Below are positions 1 to 4,793 of a stretch of 7,037 nucleotides of DNA, piece by piece. Within the stretch, counting starts at the first letter, position 1. Every line of letters starts with the position of its first letter. A program made the position numbers and the translations under genes. Under the pieces are notes generated by a model. The model did not search any database. It saw only the letters and a program-made list of their open reading frames with translations, and was not told the DNA's origin. The DNA is taken from contig CANPNQ010000052.1 of NCBI GenBank assembly GCA_947575425.1, positions 1 through 7,037 of the forward strand. The letters are read 5' to 3'. Source of the stretch: an uncultured Erysipelotrichaceae bacterium. Its GTDB lineage: Bacteria > Bacillota_I > Bacilli_A > Erysipelotrichales > Erysipelotrichaceae.

Positions 1-135
1 CCTAAGACACAGATCCGGGATCTTCTATATTTTAAGAAGCTAGGGTATGTGGGTAAGGAGATGTTTTTGGTGGATATGTTTCCGCATACGATGCATGTGG
101 AGAGCGTAGTTTTGATGTCACGGGTTAAGAACTAA
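1..135 (+). CDS. C-terminal end of 23S rRNA (uracil-5-)-methyltransferase (RlmD/RumA/TrmA family), 5' truncated by window
   Basis: Only the last 44 codons are in the window, read in frame 1 and ending in TAA at 133-135. The tail contains IRDLLYFKKLGYVG followed by VDMFPHTMHVESVVLMSR. This matches the very conserved C-terminus of the SAM-dependent RNA m5U methyltransferases (typically VDMFPHTxHVExVVLLxR), which methylate uridines in 23S rRNA or tRNA. The catalytic cysteine and SAM-binding motifs lie upstream and cannot be checked. The 3' end of this gene is a known integration site for some integrative elements of streptococci and clostridia, which is relevant because the next kilobase is decayed accessory DNA. 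I cannot tell whether this is the end of an intact gene or a 3' fragment displaced by an insertion. No gene symbol is given because RlmCD, RlmD and TrmFO-independent paralogues cannot be separated from the tail alone. Confidence 0.85.
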   Translation, partial: PKTQIRDLLYFKKLGYVGKEMFLVDMFPHTMHVESVVLMSRVKN

Positions 136-191
136 CCGCCGACAAGCATCTTACTTTAAGGGCTTTTCAGGCCTTTGACCATCAGCGGCGG
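136..191. repeat. Inverted repeat CCGCCG/CGGCGG directly after the methyltransferase stop
   Basis: CCGCCG at 136-141 and CGGCGG at 186-191 are perfect inverted copies that start on the first base after the TAA stop and enclose a 44-nt loop. A smaller imperfect stem lies inside the loop (AAGG near 167-172, CCTT near 172-176). There is no U-tract after the right arm (ACAGTAAAAATGG follows), so this is not a standard intrinsic terminator. It could be a structured 3' UTR or the edge of an inserted element. The sequence shows only the symmetry. Confidence 0.35.
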
Positions 192-262
192 ACAGTAAAA
201 ATGGTCGTAAAAATCGCTCCAGCAGAACATACCAAACGAAATGTTGGGAGGGTTGTATTAGC

Positions 263-299
263 GATTTAGATAGCACAGGGTTGAGACTGTGATTTAGAT
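263..299. repeat. Hairpin CACAG/CTGTG flanked by direct repeat GATTTAGAT
   Basis: GATTTAGAT occurs at 263-271 and again at 291-299. Between them CACAG (274-278) and CTGTG (287-291) form a 5-bp stem with an 8-nt loop. The arrangement resembles a small duplication or recombinase-type site, but it is short and lies in decayed DNA, so chance is a real possibility. Confidence 0.3.
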
Positions 300-310
300 G
301 TCAGTGCGAC

Positions 311-1008
311 ATGGCAGTAATAAAGAAGGGAAAAATAATTCAATCGGAGAAGGTAGACGGAAATATCAAAGACGAAGTTTTTAATGACCGTATTCTTGAT
401 GCTGTCAATTACTTTCCCTGAATACTCAAAATTAGCTTAGAAAGTAATCATTGTCAATGCGATTGCCTGTTGGGATTACAGTATAAAGGGCAATGATTAT
501 CAAATTAAAATGCTTGAAGAACGCATTTCTGTTGAAAGTCCCGGTAGTTTATCAGGACTTGTTCGTCTGAACAATCTTCGTACAGTACATTTCTCGCGCA
601 ACCAGCAAATCGTGGAGTTCTTACATCAGTATGAGTATGTAAAAGAGTTTGACGAGGGCGTTGACCGTATGTTTAATGAAATGAAAAATGCAGGACTTCC
701 TGATTCTGAATATACGGGTAACGCCTTTATGCTCAATCTAACAATTAGGAATAATAAAGTAAATGGCGTAGTAAATGACGAAGTAAATGGCGAAGTAAAT
801 GGCGAAGTAAATTTTGACGGTTTCAACCGAAATGAAGTGCTTGTCTTTCATGCGCTTTTAAATAACTCAACATAACTCGAATATATCTTATTGGAATTAT
901 TAATATTCTGCTTGCACTATCGATCGAACGATTAAGTCCTTGAAAGAAAAGGGAGCTATAAAGAGTGATGGCTCTGATAAAACAGGGCATTGGGTAATTA
1001 TAAAATAA
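311..1008 (+). pseudogene. Broken AlbA_2/GHKL 'RecG-like' ATP-binding transcriptional regulator (middle and C-terminal part)
   Basis: Three pieces in different frames follow the order of one family (COG2865-type: AlbA_2 domain, GHKL ATPase domain, winged helix). Piece 1 (311-421) is 36 residues with IIQSEKVDGNIKDEVFNDR, plausible linker sequence before the ATPase, ending in TGA. Piece 2 starts in frame after a TAG at 438-440 and runs to TAA at 873-875. It contains VNAIACWDYSIKGNDYQIKM and then RISVESPGSL, EFLHQYEYVKEFDEGVDRMF and GLPDSEY, all typical of the family; the HRD of the usual N-box NAxxHRDYS is changed to C-W-D. A (VNGE)n spacer encoded by 12-bp repeats follows. Piece 3 (about 904-1008, another frame) reads TIDRTIKSLKEKGAI then GSDKTGHWVIIK, a typical C-terminal winged helix and tail. 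At least three disabling changes (TGA/TAG before piece 2, TAA at 873, frame change before 904) and a missing N-terminal AlbA_2 part show the gene is dead. ATG 510 begins the largest surviving open frame (121 residues) but sits inside the old ATPase domain and is not a genuine start. Confidence 0.85.
759..812 (+). repeat. 12-bp in-frame tandem repeat (about 4.5 copies) coding for V-N-G/D-E/V
   Basis: GTAAAT recurs at 759, 771, 783, 795 and 807, exactly 12 bp apart, within units of the type GAAGTAAATGGC. Because the unit is a multiple of three it adds four residues per copy (VNGV, VNDE, VNGE, VNGE, VN) without shifting frame. It lies between the ATPase and winged-helix parts of the pseudogene. 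Such VN-rich linkers occur in this protein family and are prone to slippage, so the copy number may vary between strains. Confidence 0.85.
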
Positions 1009-1385
1009 AAAGGACAGTGACATTTCATTCAAAAATAAAAGTACTTGGATGTATTGCTGTGTATAATTATTAAGAATGGAGTAATATGCTTAACACCTGA
1101 GGTTATATACTTTAGGGCAATAATCAACTGATGCTGCTTTTCAATGAGGTGTTCAAGGTTTGAAAGGAAAGAGGGAGTTTTGATTTGTACCGTTTAAGTA
1201 CTTTCTTTGCTGCCGAGAACCTCGTATCTTATGATGAAACCCCATCCATCAATTTCATCGATTGACGTATGTCTAATGAAAGAGGAAGGCGCAAATAAGC
1301 TAACCCGTGATGTGATATGGACCTTCTCCTATCATTACTCTCCTCATTTCTAGCGCCTAAAATTGGTCACTTTCCCATTCTTCTT
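1009..1385. other. Intergenic stretch of about 380 bases without a supportable gene
   Basis: No open frame here has a convincing start, ribosome site and family resemblance. A 26-codon frame starting with TTG at 1185 (stop 1263-1265) has a purine-rich AGAGGGAG upstream at 1170-1177, but I recognise nothing in it and it may be a remnant. AACACCT near 1091 and AGGTGTT near 1147 form a widely spaced 7-bp inverted repeat of unknown meaning. The region most likely continues the decayed accessory DNA to its left and ends in the promoter region of the yunC-like gene on its right. Confidence 0.5.
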
Positions 1386-1393
1386 CATACAAT
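1386..1393 (+). promoter_or_regulatory. Candidate sigma-E-type -10 element upstream of yunC-yunB
   Basis: CATACAAT at 1386-1393 matches the Bacillus sigma-E -10 consensus CATACANT at every defined position. It lies 19 nt upstream of the chosen start at 1413. The matching -35 is poor: TCACTTT at 1367-1373 is the nearest candidate and its spacing is short. yunB is a member of the mother-cell sigma-E regulon in B. subtilis, so a sigma-E promoter is expected here, but the single good half-site keeps this tentative. Confidence 0.4.
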
Positions 1394-1400
1394 ATATTAT

Positions 1401-1405
1401 GGAGG
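1401..1405 (+). promoter_or_regulatory. Ribosome binding site that fixes the start of the DUF1805 gene
   Basis: GGAGG at 1401-1405 is one base from ATG 1407, which is too close to work, but seven bases from ATG 1413. This makes 1413 the likely start and leaves the upstream open frame (from 1317) untranslated. Confidence 0.75.
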
Positions 1406-1412
1406 AATGTGT

Positions 1413-1718
1413 ATGGTTGAAATCAAAAGTATTACGCTCTATGATAAGTCCTTTATCGGCATGCACCTGCATCTGCCCGGTTATCCCCTATATCTAATCA
1501 CATCCACAAAAACGATCATCACCCAAAATATGTTTGACGTCCGCTATTTTCGCAAAGAACTGCCCATCGCAGTGATTCTCACCGAATACCGCTATGGCTT
1601 TGAGGCAATGCTCAACGCTCGGGTGATTGCCATGAATGAGATAGCCAAGGCGTACGGAGTCACAACGCTGATGAATGGAAAAGAGGCATTGCTGCTCTGT
1701 GAAACAAAAGAAGCATAA
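1413..1718 (+). CDS. yunC: DUF1805 family protein (YunC-like)
   Basis: The product is 101 residues, the normal size for this family. It has an N-terminal beta-rich half (MVEIKSITLYDKSFIGMHLH, then LITSTKTIITQNMFDV) and a helical C-terminal half (FEAMLNARVIAMNEIAKAYG, then TTLMNGKEALLL). The ending resembles B. subtilis YunC, where a helix precedes a conserved G-x-x-G-x-(D/E)-A-L-L-type tail. The family's biochemical role is not known. No signal peptide or membrane segment is visible, so it is expected to be cytoplasmic. yunC also neighbours yunB in Bacillus, and this conserved pairing is the best support for the name. The next gene starts inside its last codons, so the two are probably co-transcribed, possibly from the sigma-E-like element at 1386. 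Start 1413 was chosen over 1407 and 1317 from the ribosome-site spacing. Confidence 0.75.
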   Translation: MVEIKSITLYDKSFIGMHLHLPGYPLYLITSTKTIITQNMFDVRYFRKELPIAVILTEYRYGFEAMLNARVIAMNEIAKAYGVTTLMNGKEALLLCETKEA

Positions 1719-2397
1719 GACTCATTGGCTGCGCAATCGCTTTCTTCTAGGCAGCGTTGTCTTTTTTGTGTTGTTTGCTTTGTGGATCCATTCATTGAAT
1801 GATTATGTGGAACCGCGCTTACAGGCGATCGCCAAGCAAAATGTGATCTTTGCGATCAACAATATTACCCAAGCGGTACTCTCTGATATGGAATATGACC
1901 CCAGCGAGCTGATCCATGCGACTACCCTAGAAGATGGAACGATTACCTCCATTGAATATGACTCCTATCAACTCAACCAAATTCTGTACACCTCCCTAAA
2001 TACGATTGATGAAAGTCTGAATGCGGATGGTGAGGTTAAGGGCTATCCCGATGGCGAGGAGATCTACTTCATCAACGGTGCAGTCTATGAATGCCCGATT
2101 GGATTACTCACAAAGATTCCGTTTTTGGCAAACTGGGGTCCTCGTATTCCCATCCGTTTGAAACTGTTAAACGATGTCACAGGAGAAATCAAAGTAGACT
2201 CTCTGCCCTATGGCATAAACAATACCATGGTGAAGGCATATATGAAGATCAGTGTAAAAACGCAGGTCATCACCATATTATCCACCTCCGAGCTGGAGAC
2301 CTCTACCGAAATCCCAATCATCGTTCAGATCGTGAATGGCAAGGTACCCCAATTAACTCCCTATATGAATAGCCAATCCACAAGCGAAGCAAACTAA
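1699..2397 (+). CDS. yunB: Sporulation protein YunB
   Basis: Starting at GTG 1699 gives 232 residues: a short basic N-terminus (KQKKHKTHWLRNRF), one hydrophobic membrane segment at about residues 14-31 (FLLGSVVFFVLFALWIHSL), then a long extracytoplasmic domain. The domain contains VEPRLQAIAKQ, NNITQAVLSDM, ITSIEYDSYQLNQIL, the glycine- and proline-rich IPIRLKLLNDV and the later PYGINNTMVKAYMKISVKTQVITI, in the order expected for YunB. YunB is a sigma-E-controlled mother-cell protein needed for normal sporulation in B. subtilis; its molecular role is unclear. Its presence indicates a spore-forming lineage. The start is uncertain: ATG 1675 is in frame and adds eight residues (44-nt overlap) but lacks a ribosome site, whereas GTG 1699 (20-nt overlap) has AGAGG at 1682-1686, somewhat far away. 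The basic-then-hydrophobic N-terminus fits the GTG start better. Confidence 0.85.
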   Translation: MKQKKHKTHWLRNRFLLGSVVFFVLFALWIHSLNDYVEPRLQAIAKQNVIFAINNITQAVLSDMEYDPSELIHATTLEDGTITSIEYDSYQLNQILYTSLNTIDESLNADGEVKGYPDGEEIYFINGAVYECPIGLLTKIPFLANWGPRIPIRLKLLNDVTGEIKVDSLPYGINNTMVKAYMKISVKTQVITILSTSELETSTEIPIIVQIVNGKVPQLTPYMNSQSTSEAN

Positions 2398-2570
2398 GGA
2401 TATAGGGGAAACGATAAAACTACTTCCAACATAGGCAAATAGAATCAAATACAGAAAACAAACTGCCCCATAGGATCGCTTCCGAAAGGAGAAACAAACA
2501 TAGTTATGGCAATAGGGTCATGGAAAAAAAGTGAATAGAAGCTGAAAATCAATCGAGTGTCCTGAAATGT

Positions 2571-2599
2571 TTGAAATCTCTATAAAAATGGTGTAAAAT
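2571..2599 (+). promoter_or_regulatory. Sigma-A promoter of the thioredoxin-fold lipoprotein gene
   Basis: TTGAAA (-35) at 2571-2576 and TAAAAT (-10) at 2594-2599 are separated by exactly 17 bp, and each differs from consensus at one or two positions. Transcription would start near 2606, about 25 nt before the ATG at 2631. The 170 bases before it (2398-2570) show no terminator or gene I can support. Confidence 0.75.
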
Positions 2600-2630
2600 A
2601 AGGTGGAAAGATAGGAGCGAATAAGCAGAT

Positions 2631-3101
2631 ATGAAAAAAATAATAGGTGCTATGCTATGTCTGACATTGCTTGTCGGCTGCTTTCCTTCTCAAAAGGGTA
2701 TCGTTCATACCGGAGCCAAGGAAGCCGTTGCGGCGATCGAGGGTGAAGATGATATGATTCTTGTGGTCAGTAAAACCTCCTGCGGCGCATGTGAGGAATT
2801 TCAGCTTGTGATGGAGGAGATTACCGACGTGTATGATATCCGTATTACTGAGGTTTATATGGATGAAGAACCGCTAAAGGATGAGGTAACCGGGACGGTA
2901 AGCTATCCCGAATACGAACAATTAGAACAATATATCGGATTGGTTGGCGGCACACCGAGCGTATTCTTTATCAAAGGCGGAGTGATTAAGGGCGTATTTA
3001 CCGGAGCGGTTTCCTACGATACCTTTAAAAAGAAGATCGAGAAATATGGATTCTTACCGGAGGCACAGGAAGATTCACAGACGGATAGCGAAAGCGAATA
3101 A
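2631..3101 (+). CDS. Thioredoxin-fold lipoprotein
   Basis: The 156-residue product begins with a lipoprotein signal peptide: basic MKK, a hydrophobic core, and the lipobox LVGC with Cys17 as the lipidated residue. The mature part has a thioredoxin-like fold: strand MILVVSK, redox motif C51-G-A-C54 (SCGACEEF), then helix, and the cis-proline loop GGTPS (Pro109), strand SVFFIKGG and a final helix. Thioredoxin-like lipoproteins outside the membrane usually reduce, oxidise or shuffle disulfides, or pass electrons to partner enzymes. The CGAC motif differs from the CGPC of general thioredoxins, so a reductant role cannot be assumed. The C-terminal tail EDSQTDSESE is strongly acidic. The gene has its own promoter (2571) and terminator (3129) and therefore stands alone. 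AGGAG at 2613-2617 is 13 nt from the ATG, rather long, but no better start exists because the signal peptide begins here. Annotation pipelines may label such proteins 'bacteriocin transport accessory protein'; that name has no specific support here. Confidence 0.85.
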   Translation: MKKIIGAMLCLTLLVGCFPSQKGIVHTGAKEAVAAIEGEDDMILVVSKTSCGACEEFQLVMEEITDVYDIRITEVYMDEEPLKDEVTGTVSYPEYEQLEQYIGLVGGTPSVFFIKGGVIKGVFTGAVSYDTFKKKIEKYGFLPEAQEDSQTDSESE

Positions 3102-3128
3102 TTGGAAAAGTTCATAGAAGATGCGAGA

Positions 3129-3179
3129 GAGCGAGACATCGAAAGAAATCAAATTTCTTTTGTATGCTCGCTTTTTTCT
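3129..3179 (+). terminator. Intrinsic terminator after the thioredoxin-fold gene
   Basis: A long two-part stem: AGCGAG (3130-3135) pairs with CTCGCT (3167-3172), and inside it AAAGAAAT (about 3142-3149) pairs with ATTTCTTT (3153-3160) around a CAA loop. A run of six or seven Ts follows (3172-3177). This is a classic rho-independent terminator 28 nt after the stop codon. It could alternatively, or additionally, serve as the leader terminator controlled by GlpP for the downstream operon if transcripts read in from upstream. Confidence 0.9.
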
Positions 3180-3209
3180 TTGTTTCGGGTAAGAGATGAA
3201 ACAAAGGAA
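3175..3209 (+). repeat. Perfect-core inverted repeat overlapping the terminator U-tract
   Basis: CTTTGTTTC at 3178-3186 and GAAACAAAG at 3198-3206 are perfect inverted copies around an 11-nt loop (GGGTAAGAGAT). Pairing extends outward through T-G and two T-A pairs to 3175 and 3209, giving a 12-bp stem. The left arm is built from the U-tract of the preceding terminator. No U-tract follows the right arm, so it is not itself a terminator. In RNA the two structures share bases 3175-3179 and compete for the U-tract. A regulatory or processing role is an inference. Confidence 0.6.
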
Positions 3210-3219
3210 TCTTAATGCG

Positions 3220-3239
3220 GGTGATAAGGGGGAATCGCC
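3220..3239 (+). repeat. Small stem-loop in the operon leader
   Basis: GGTGAT (3220-3225) pairs with ATCGCC (3234-3239) with one G-T wobble, around an 8-nt purine-rich loop (AAGGGGGA). ATTTT follows, so at best it is a weak terminator or attenuator. It lies about 135 nt before the first gene of the glp-type operon, where a GlpP-responsive structure could be expected. Confidence 0.3.
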
Positions 3240-3283
3240 ATTTTGCAGTTTGGTTAAGGCAGTGGAAGGAAGAGCATGATGCT

Positions 3284-3295
3284 GTTCATATGAAC
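3284..3295. promoter_or_regulatory. 12-bp perfect palindrome GTTCATATGAAC, candidate operator
   Basis: GTTCATATGAAC at 3284-3295 equals its own reverse complement over all 12 bases. It lies about 80 nt upstream of the first gene of the operon, in a leader with no convincing sigma-A promoter. A palindrome of this size is typical of a repressor or activator site, but there is only one copy and no known regulator motif matches it. Confidence 0.35.
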
Positions 3296-3360
3296 CATGA
3301 TCGAAAACGACAATAAGAAGACAGATGGGAGAAATCCATCATCGGATATAGACAAAAAAA

Positions 3361-3368
3361 CAGGAGGG
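3361..3368 (+). promoter_or_regulatory. Strong ribosome binding site fixing the start of the GlpA-like gene
   Basis: CAGGAGGG at 3361-3368 is a near-perfect Shine-Dalgarno sequence. It is 6 nt from ATG 3375 and 3 nt from ATG 3372, so translation starts at one of these and not at the in-frame ATG 3297, whose extra 25 residues (ENDNKKTDGRNPSS...) are hydrophilic and precede the nucleotide-binding strand. Confidence 0.85.
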
Positions 3369-3374
3369 ATAATG

Positions 3375-4793
3375 ATGTTGGATGTATGTATTATCGGAGC
3401 AGGTATCTGCGGCAGTTTTTTGGCATATGATCTTAGCCATTATAAAGGCAGCTTTGCGGTAGTGGAAAAGGAGCATGATGTGGCAGGCGGTGTCACGATG
3501 GCAAATAGTGCGATCATTCACGCGGGCTATGATCCCAAGGACCATACGCTGAAAGCACAACTGAATGTGGAAGGCGCAAAGGCTTATGAAGCGATTGCTC
3601 AAAGGGTTCATGCGCACTATCAGAAAATCGGTGCTTATGTCATTGCGAGTGAAGAATCGCAGATTGCTCAGCTCAAGGAATTGCAACAGCGGGGAAACAA
3701 GCGCGGGGTACGCTGTGAATTGGTGAGTGGAGAGGAACTGAAACAGGCAGAGCCTCATGTATGTGAAGCGGCGCTCATGGCATTGTACGTGCCGGATACG
3801 GCAATCATCGAGCCTTGGGAGATGGCGCTGCGCTTGATGGAATGCGCTGTATTAAATGGAGTTGATTTGTATCTGGAGGAGGAAGTTATAGGCATCATGC
3901 ATAAGCGTGATTATTATGAAGTAAAGACAAGCAAACAGACCTTATGCGCAAAGCGGATTATCAATGCGGCAGGCTTGGGCGCGGAGCGTATTGGCAAACT
4001 GTGCGATGGCGCTTCACCGTTTCACATGGAGATCAAGCGGGGGCAATATTACGTATTATCTCATCATGCCCGTGATTTTGTGCATCATATCTTATATCCG
4101 CTGCCAAGCGATAAAGGCAAGGGCGTACTTTGCGTTCCTACCATACATGGCAATATTTTATTGGGACCAGATGCGCAGATATTGAGTGAGGAAGATACCT
4201 CCACAACATCGCAAGGATTGGCAAGGGTAAGGGAGCAGCTCACCCAACTGGTAAAAGAGGTCCCTTATGGCGAGGTCATTCGCTCTTACAGCGGCTGTCG
4301 TCCCTGCGGCAATGACAATGATTTTTATATAGAGGAAAGTGCCATACATCCCGGTATCTATCATCTTGGCTGTATAGATTCTCCGGGTCTGGCAAGCGCT
4401 CCGGCAATCTCTCGTTATGTTTTAGAGGCAATGCATATTTCCTCATGGGAGCGCAAGGAAGAATGGATCGAGAATGAGTCGGTCATTCGTTGCGATGAGA
4501 TGGAGGATGATGCGCGAAAGGCGCTGATTCAAGCAGATCCGACCTATGGTCATATCATCTGTCGCTGTGAAGCGATCAGCGAAGGAGAAATATTGGCGGC
4601 TTTGCGCCGTCCGATCCCGCCCCGCAGCATCAAGGAAGTTAAGAAACGGGTGCGCTGCGGCATGGGGAAATGTCAGGGGGGATTTTGTGAAGTAGAGGTC
4701 GCGAAGCTTTTGGCGCGGGAGAGCCGCCTGCCGCTTCATGAAATCTGTTATGATGGAGCAGGCAGCGAGTTGGGAGAGGAGGCAAAGGGATGA
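3375..4793 (+). CDS. glpA: GlpA-like FAD-dependent glycerol-3-phosphate dehydrogenase with C-terminal BFD-type [2Fe-2S] domain
   Basis: 472 residues from ATG 3375. Residues 1-35 form the FAD-binding Rossmann unit (GAGICG at 8-13, ending in VVEKE). NSAIIHAGYD at 44-53 is characteristic of the DAO superfamily branch holding GlpA/GlpD and L-2-hydroxyglutarate dehydrogenase. A later NAAGLGAE (about 197-204) is the usual second FAD contact, and SGCRPCGNDNDFYIE plus GIDSPGL-type segments (GCIDSPGLASAP) mark the substrate/FAD C-terminal part. From about residue 390 a BFD-like [2Fe-2S] domain follows: Cys396-x-Cys398, then Cys433 and Cys438 (KCQGGFC), with CxC-x34-C-x4-C spacing. The expected reaction is oxidation of G3P to dihydroxyacetone phosphate, passing electrons to the iron-sulfur site. 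Context supports this: GlpP is encoded in the same operon. Some homologues oxidise other 2-hydroxy acids, so the substrate is inferred. It overlaps the next gene by 4 nt (ATGA). ATG 3372 would add one residue. Confidence 0.85.
   Translation: MLDVCIIGAGICGSFLAYDLSHYKGSFAVVEKEHDVAGGVTMANSAIIHAGYDPKDHTLKAQLNVEGAKAYEAIAQRVHAHYQKIGAYVIASEESQIAQLKELQQRGNKRGVRCELVSGEELKQAEPHVCEAALMALYVPDTAIIEPWEMALRLMECAVLNGVDLYLEEEVIGIMHKRDYYEVKTSKQTLCAKRIINAAGLGAERIGKLCDGASPFHMEIKRGQYYVLSHHARDFVHHILYPLPSDKGKGVLCVPTIHGNILLGPDAQILSEEDTSTTSQGLARVREQLTQLVKEVPYGEVIRSYSGCRPCGNDNDFYIEESAIHPGIYHLGCIDSPGLASAPAISRYVLEAMHISSWERKEEWIENESVIRCDEMEDDARKALIQADPTYGHIICRCEAISEGEILAALRRPIPPRSIKEVKKRVRCGMGKCQGGFCEVEVAKLLARESRLPLHEICYDGAGSELGEEAKG

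Noticed and set aside
198..266. 22-codon frame MVVKIAPAEHTKRN... that loosely recalls the N-terminus of a large serine recombinase
   Set aside because: Too short, stops at once, and lacks the catalytic-serine motif; resemblance is not above chance.
759..812. CRISPR array
   Set aside because: The 12-bp repeats are contiguous and in coding frame with no spacers.
1185..1265. 26-codon TTG-start frame with a purine-rich upstream site
   Set aside because: No recognised family, and the opposite strand is equally open here (reading IDEIDGWGFIIRYEVLG), so neither can be preferred.
1317..1412. N-terminal extension of the DUF1805 frame (ATG 1317)
   Set aside because: The ribosome site GGAGG at 1401-1405 fits ATG 1413, the resulting 101-residue length matches the family, and the extra residues cover the candidate promoter.
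2091..2372. 93-residue frame inside yunB
   Set aside because: Out-of-frame overlap with a well-supported gene on the same strand, with no ribosome site and no family resemblance.
2506..2538. Ten-codon frame ATGGCAATAGGG... with AAAGGAG upstream
   Set aside because: Spacing from the purine run is too long and the frame is too short to support a gene.
3302..3315. CcpA cre-like sequence CGAAAACGACAATA
   Set aside because: Two mismatches to the defined positions of the consensus and no palindromic symmetry.
3297..3374. 25-residue N-terminal extension of the GlpA-like protein
   Set aside because: No ribosome site before ATG 3297, hydrophilic sequence preceding the FAD-binding strand, and a near-perfect CAGGAGGG immediately before ATG 3372/3375.
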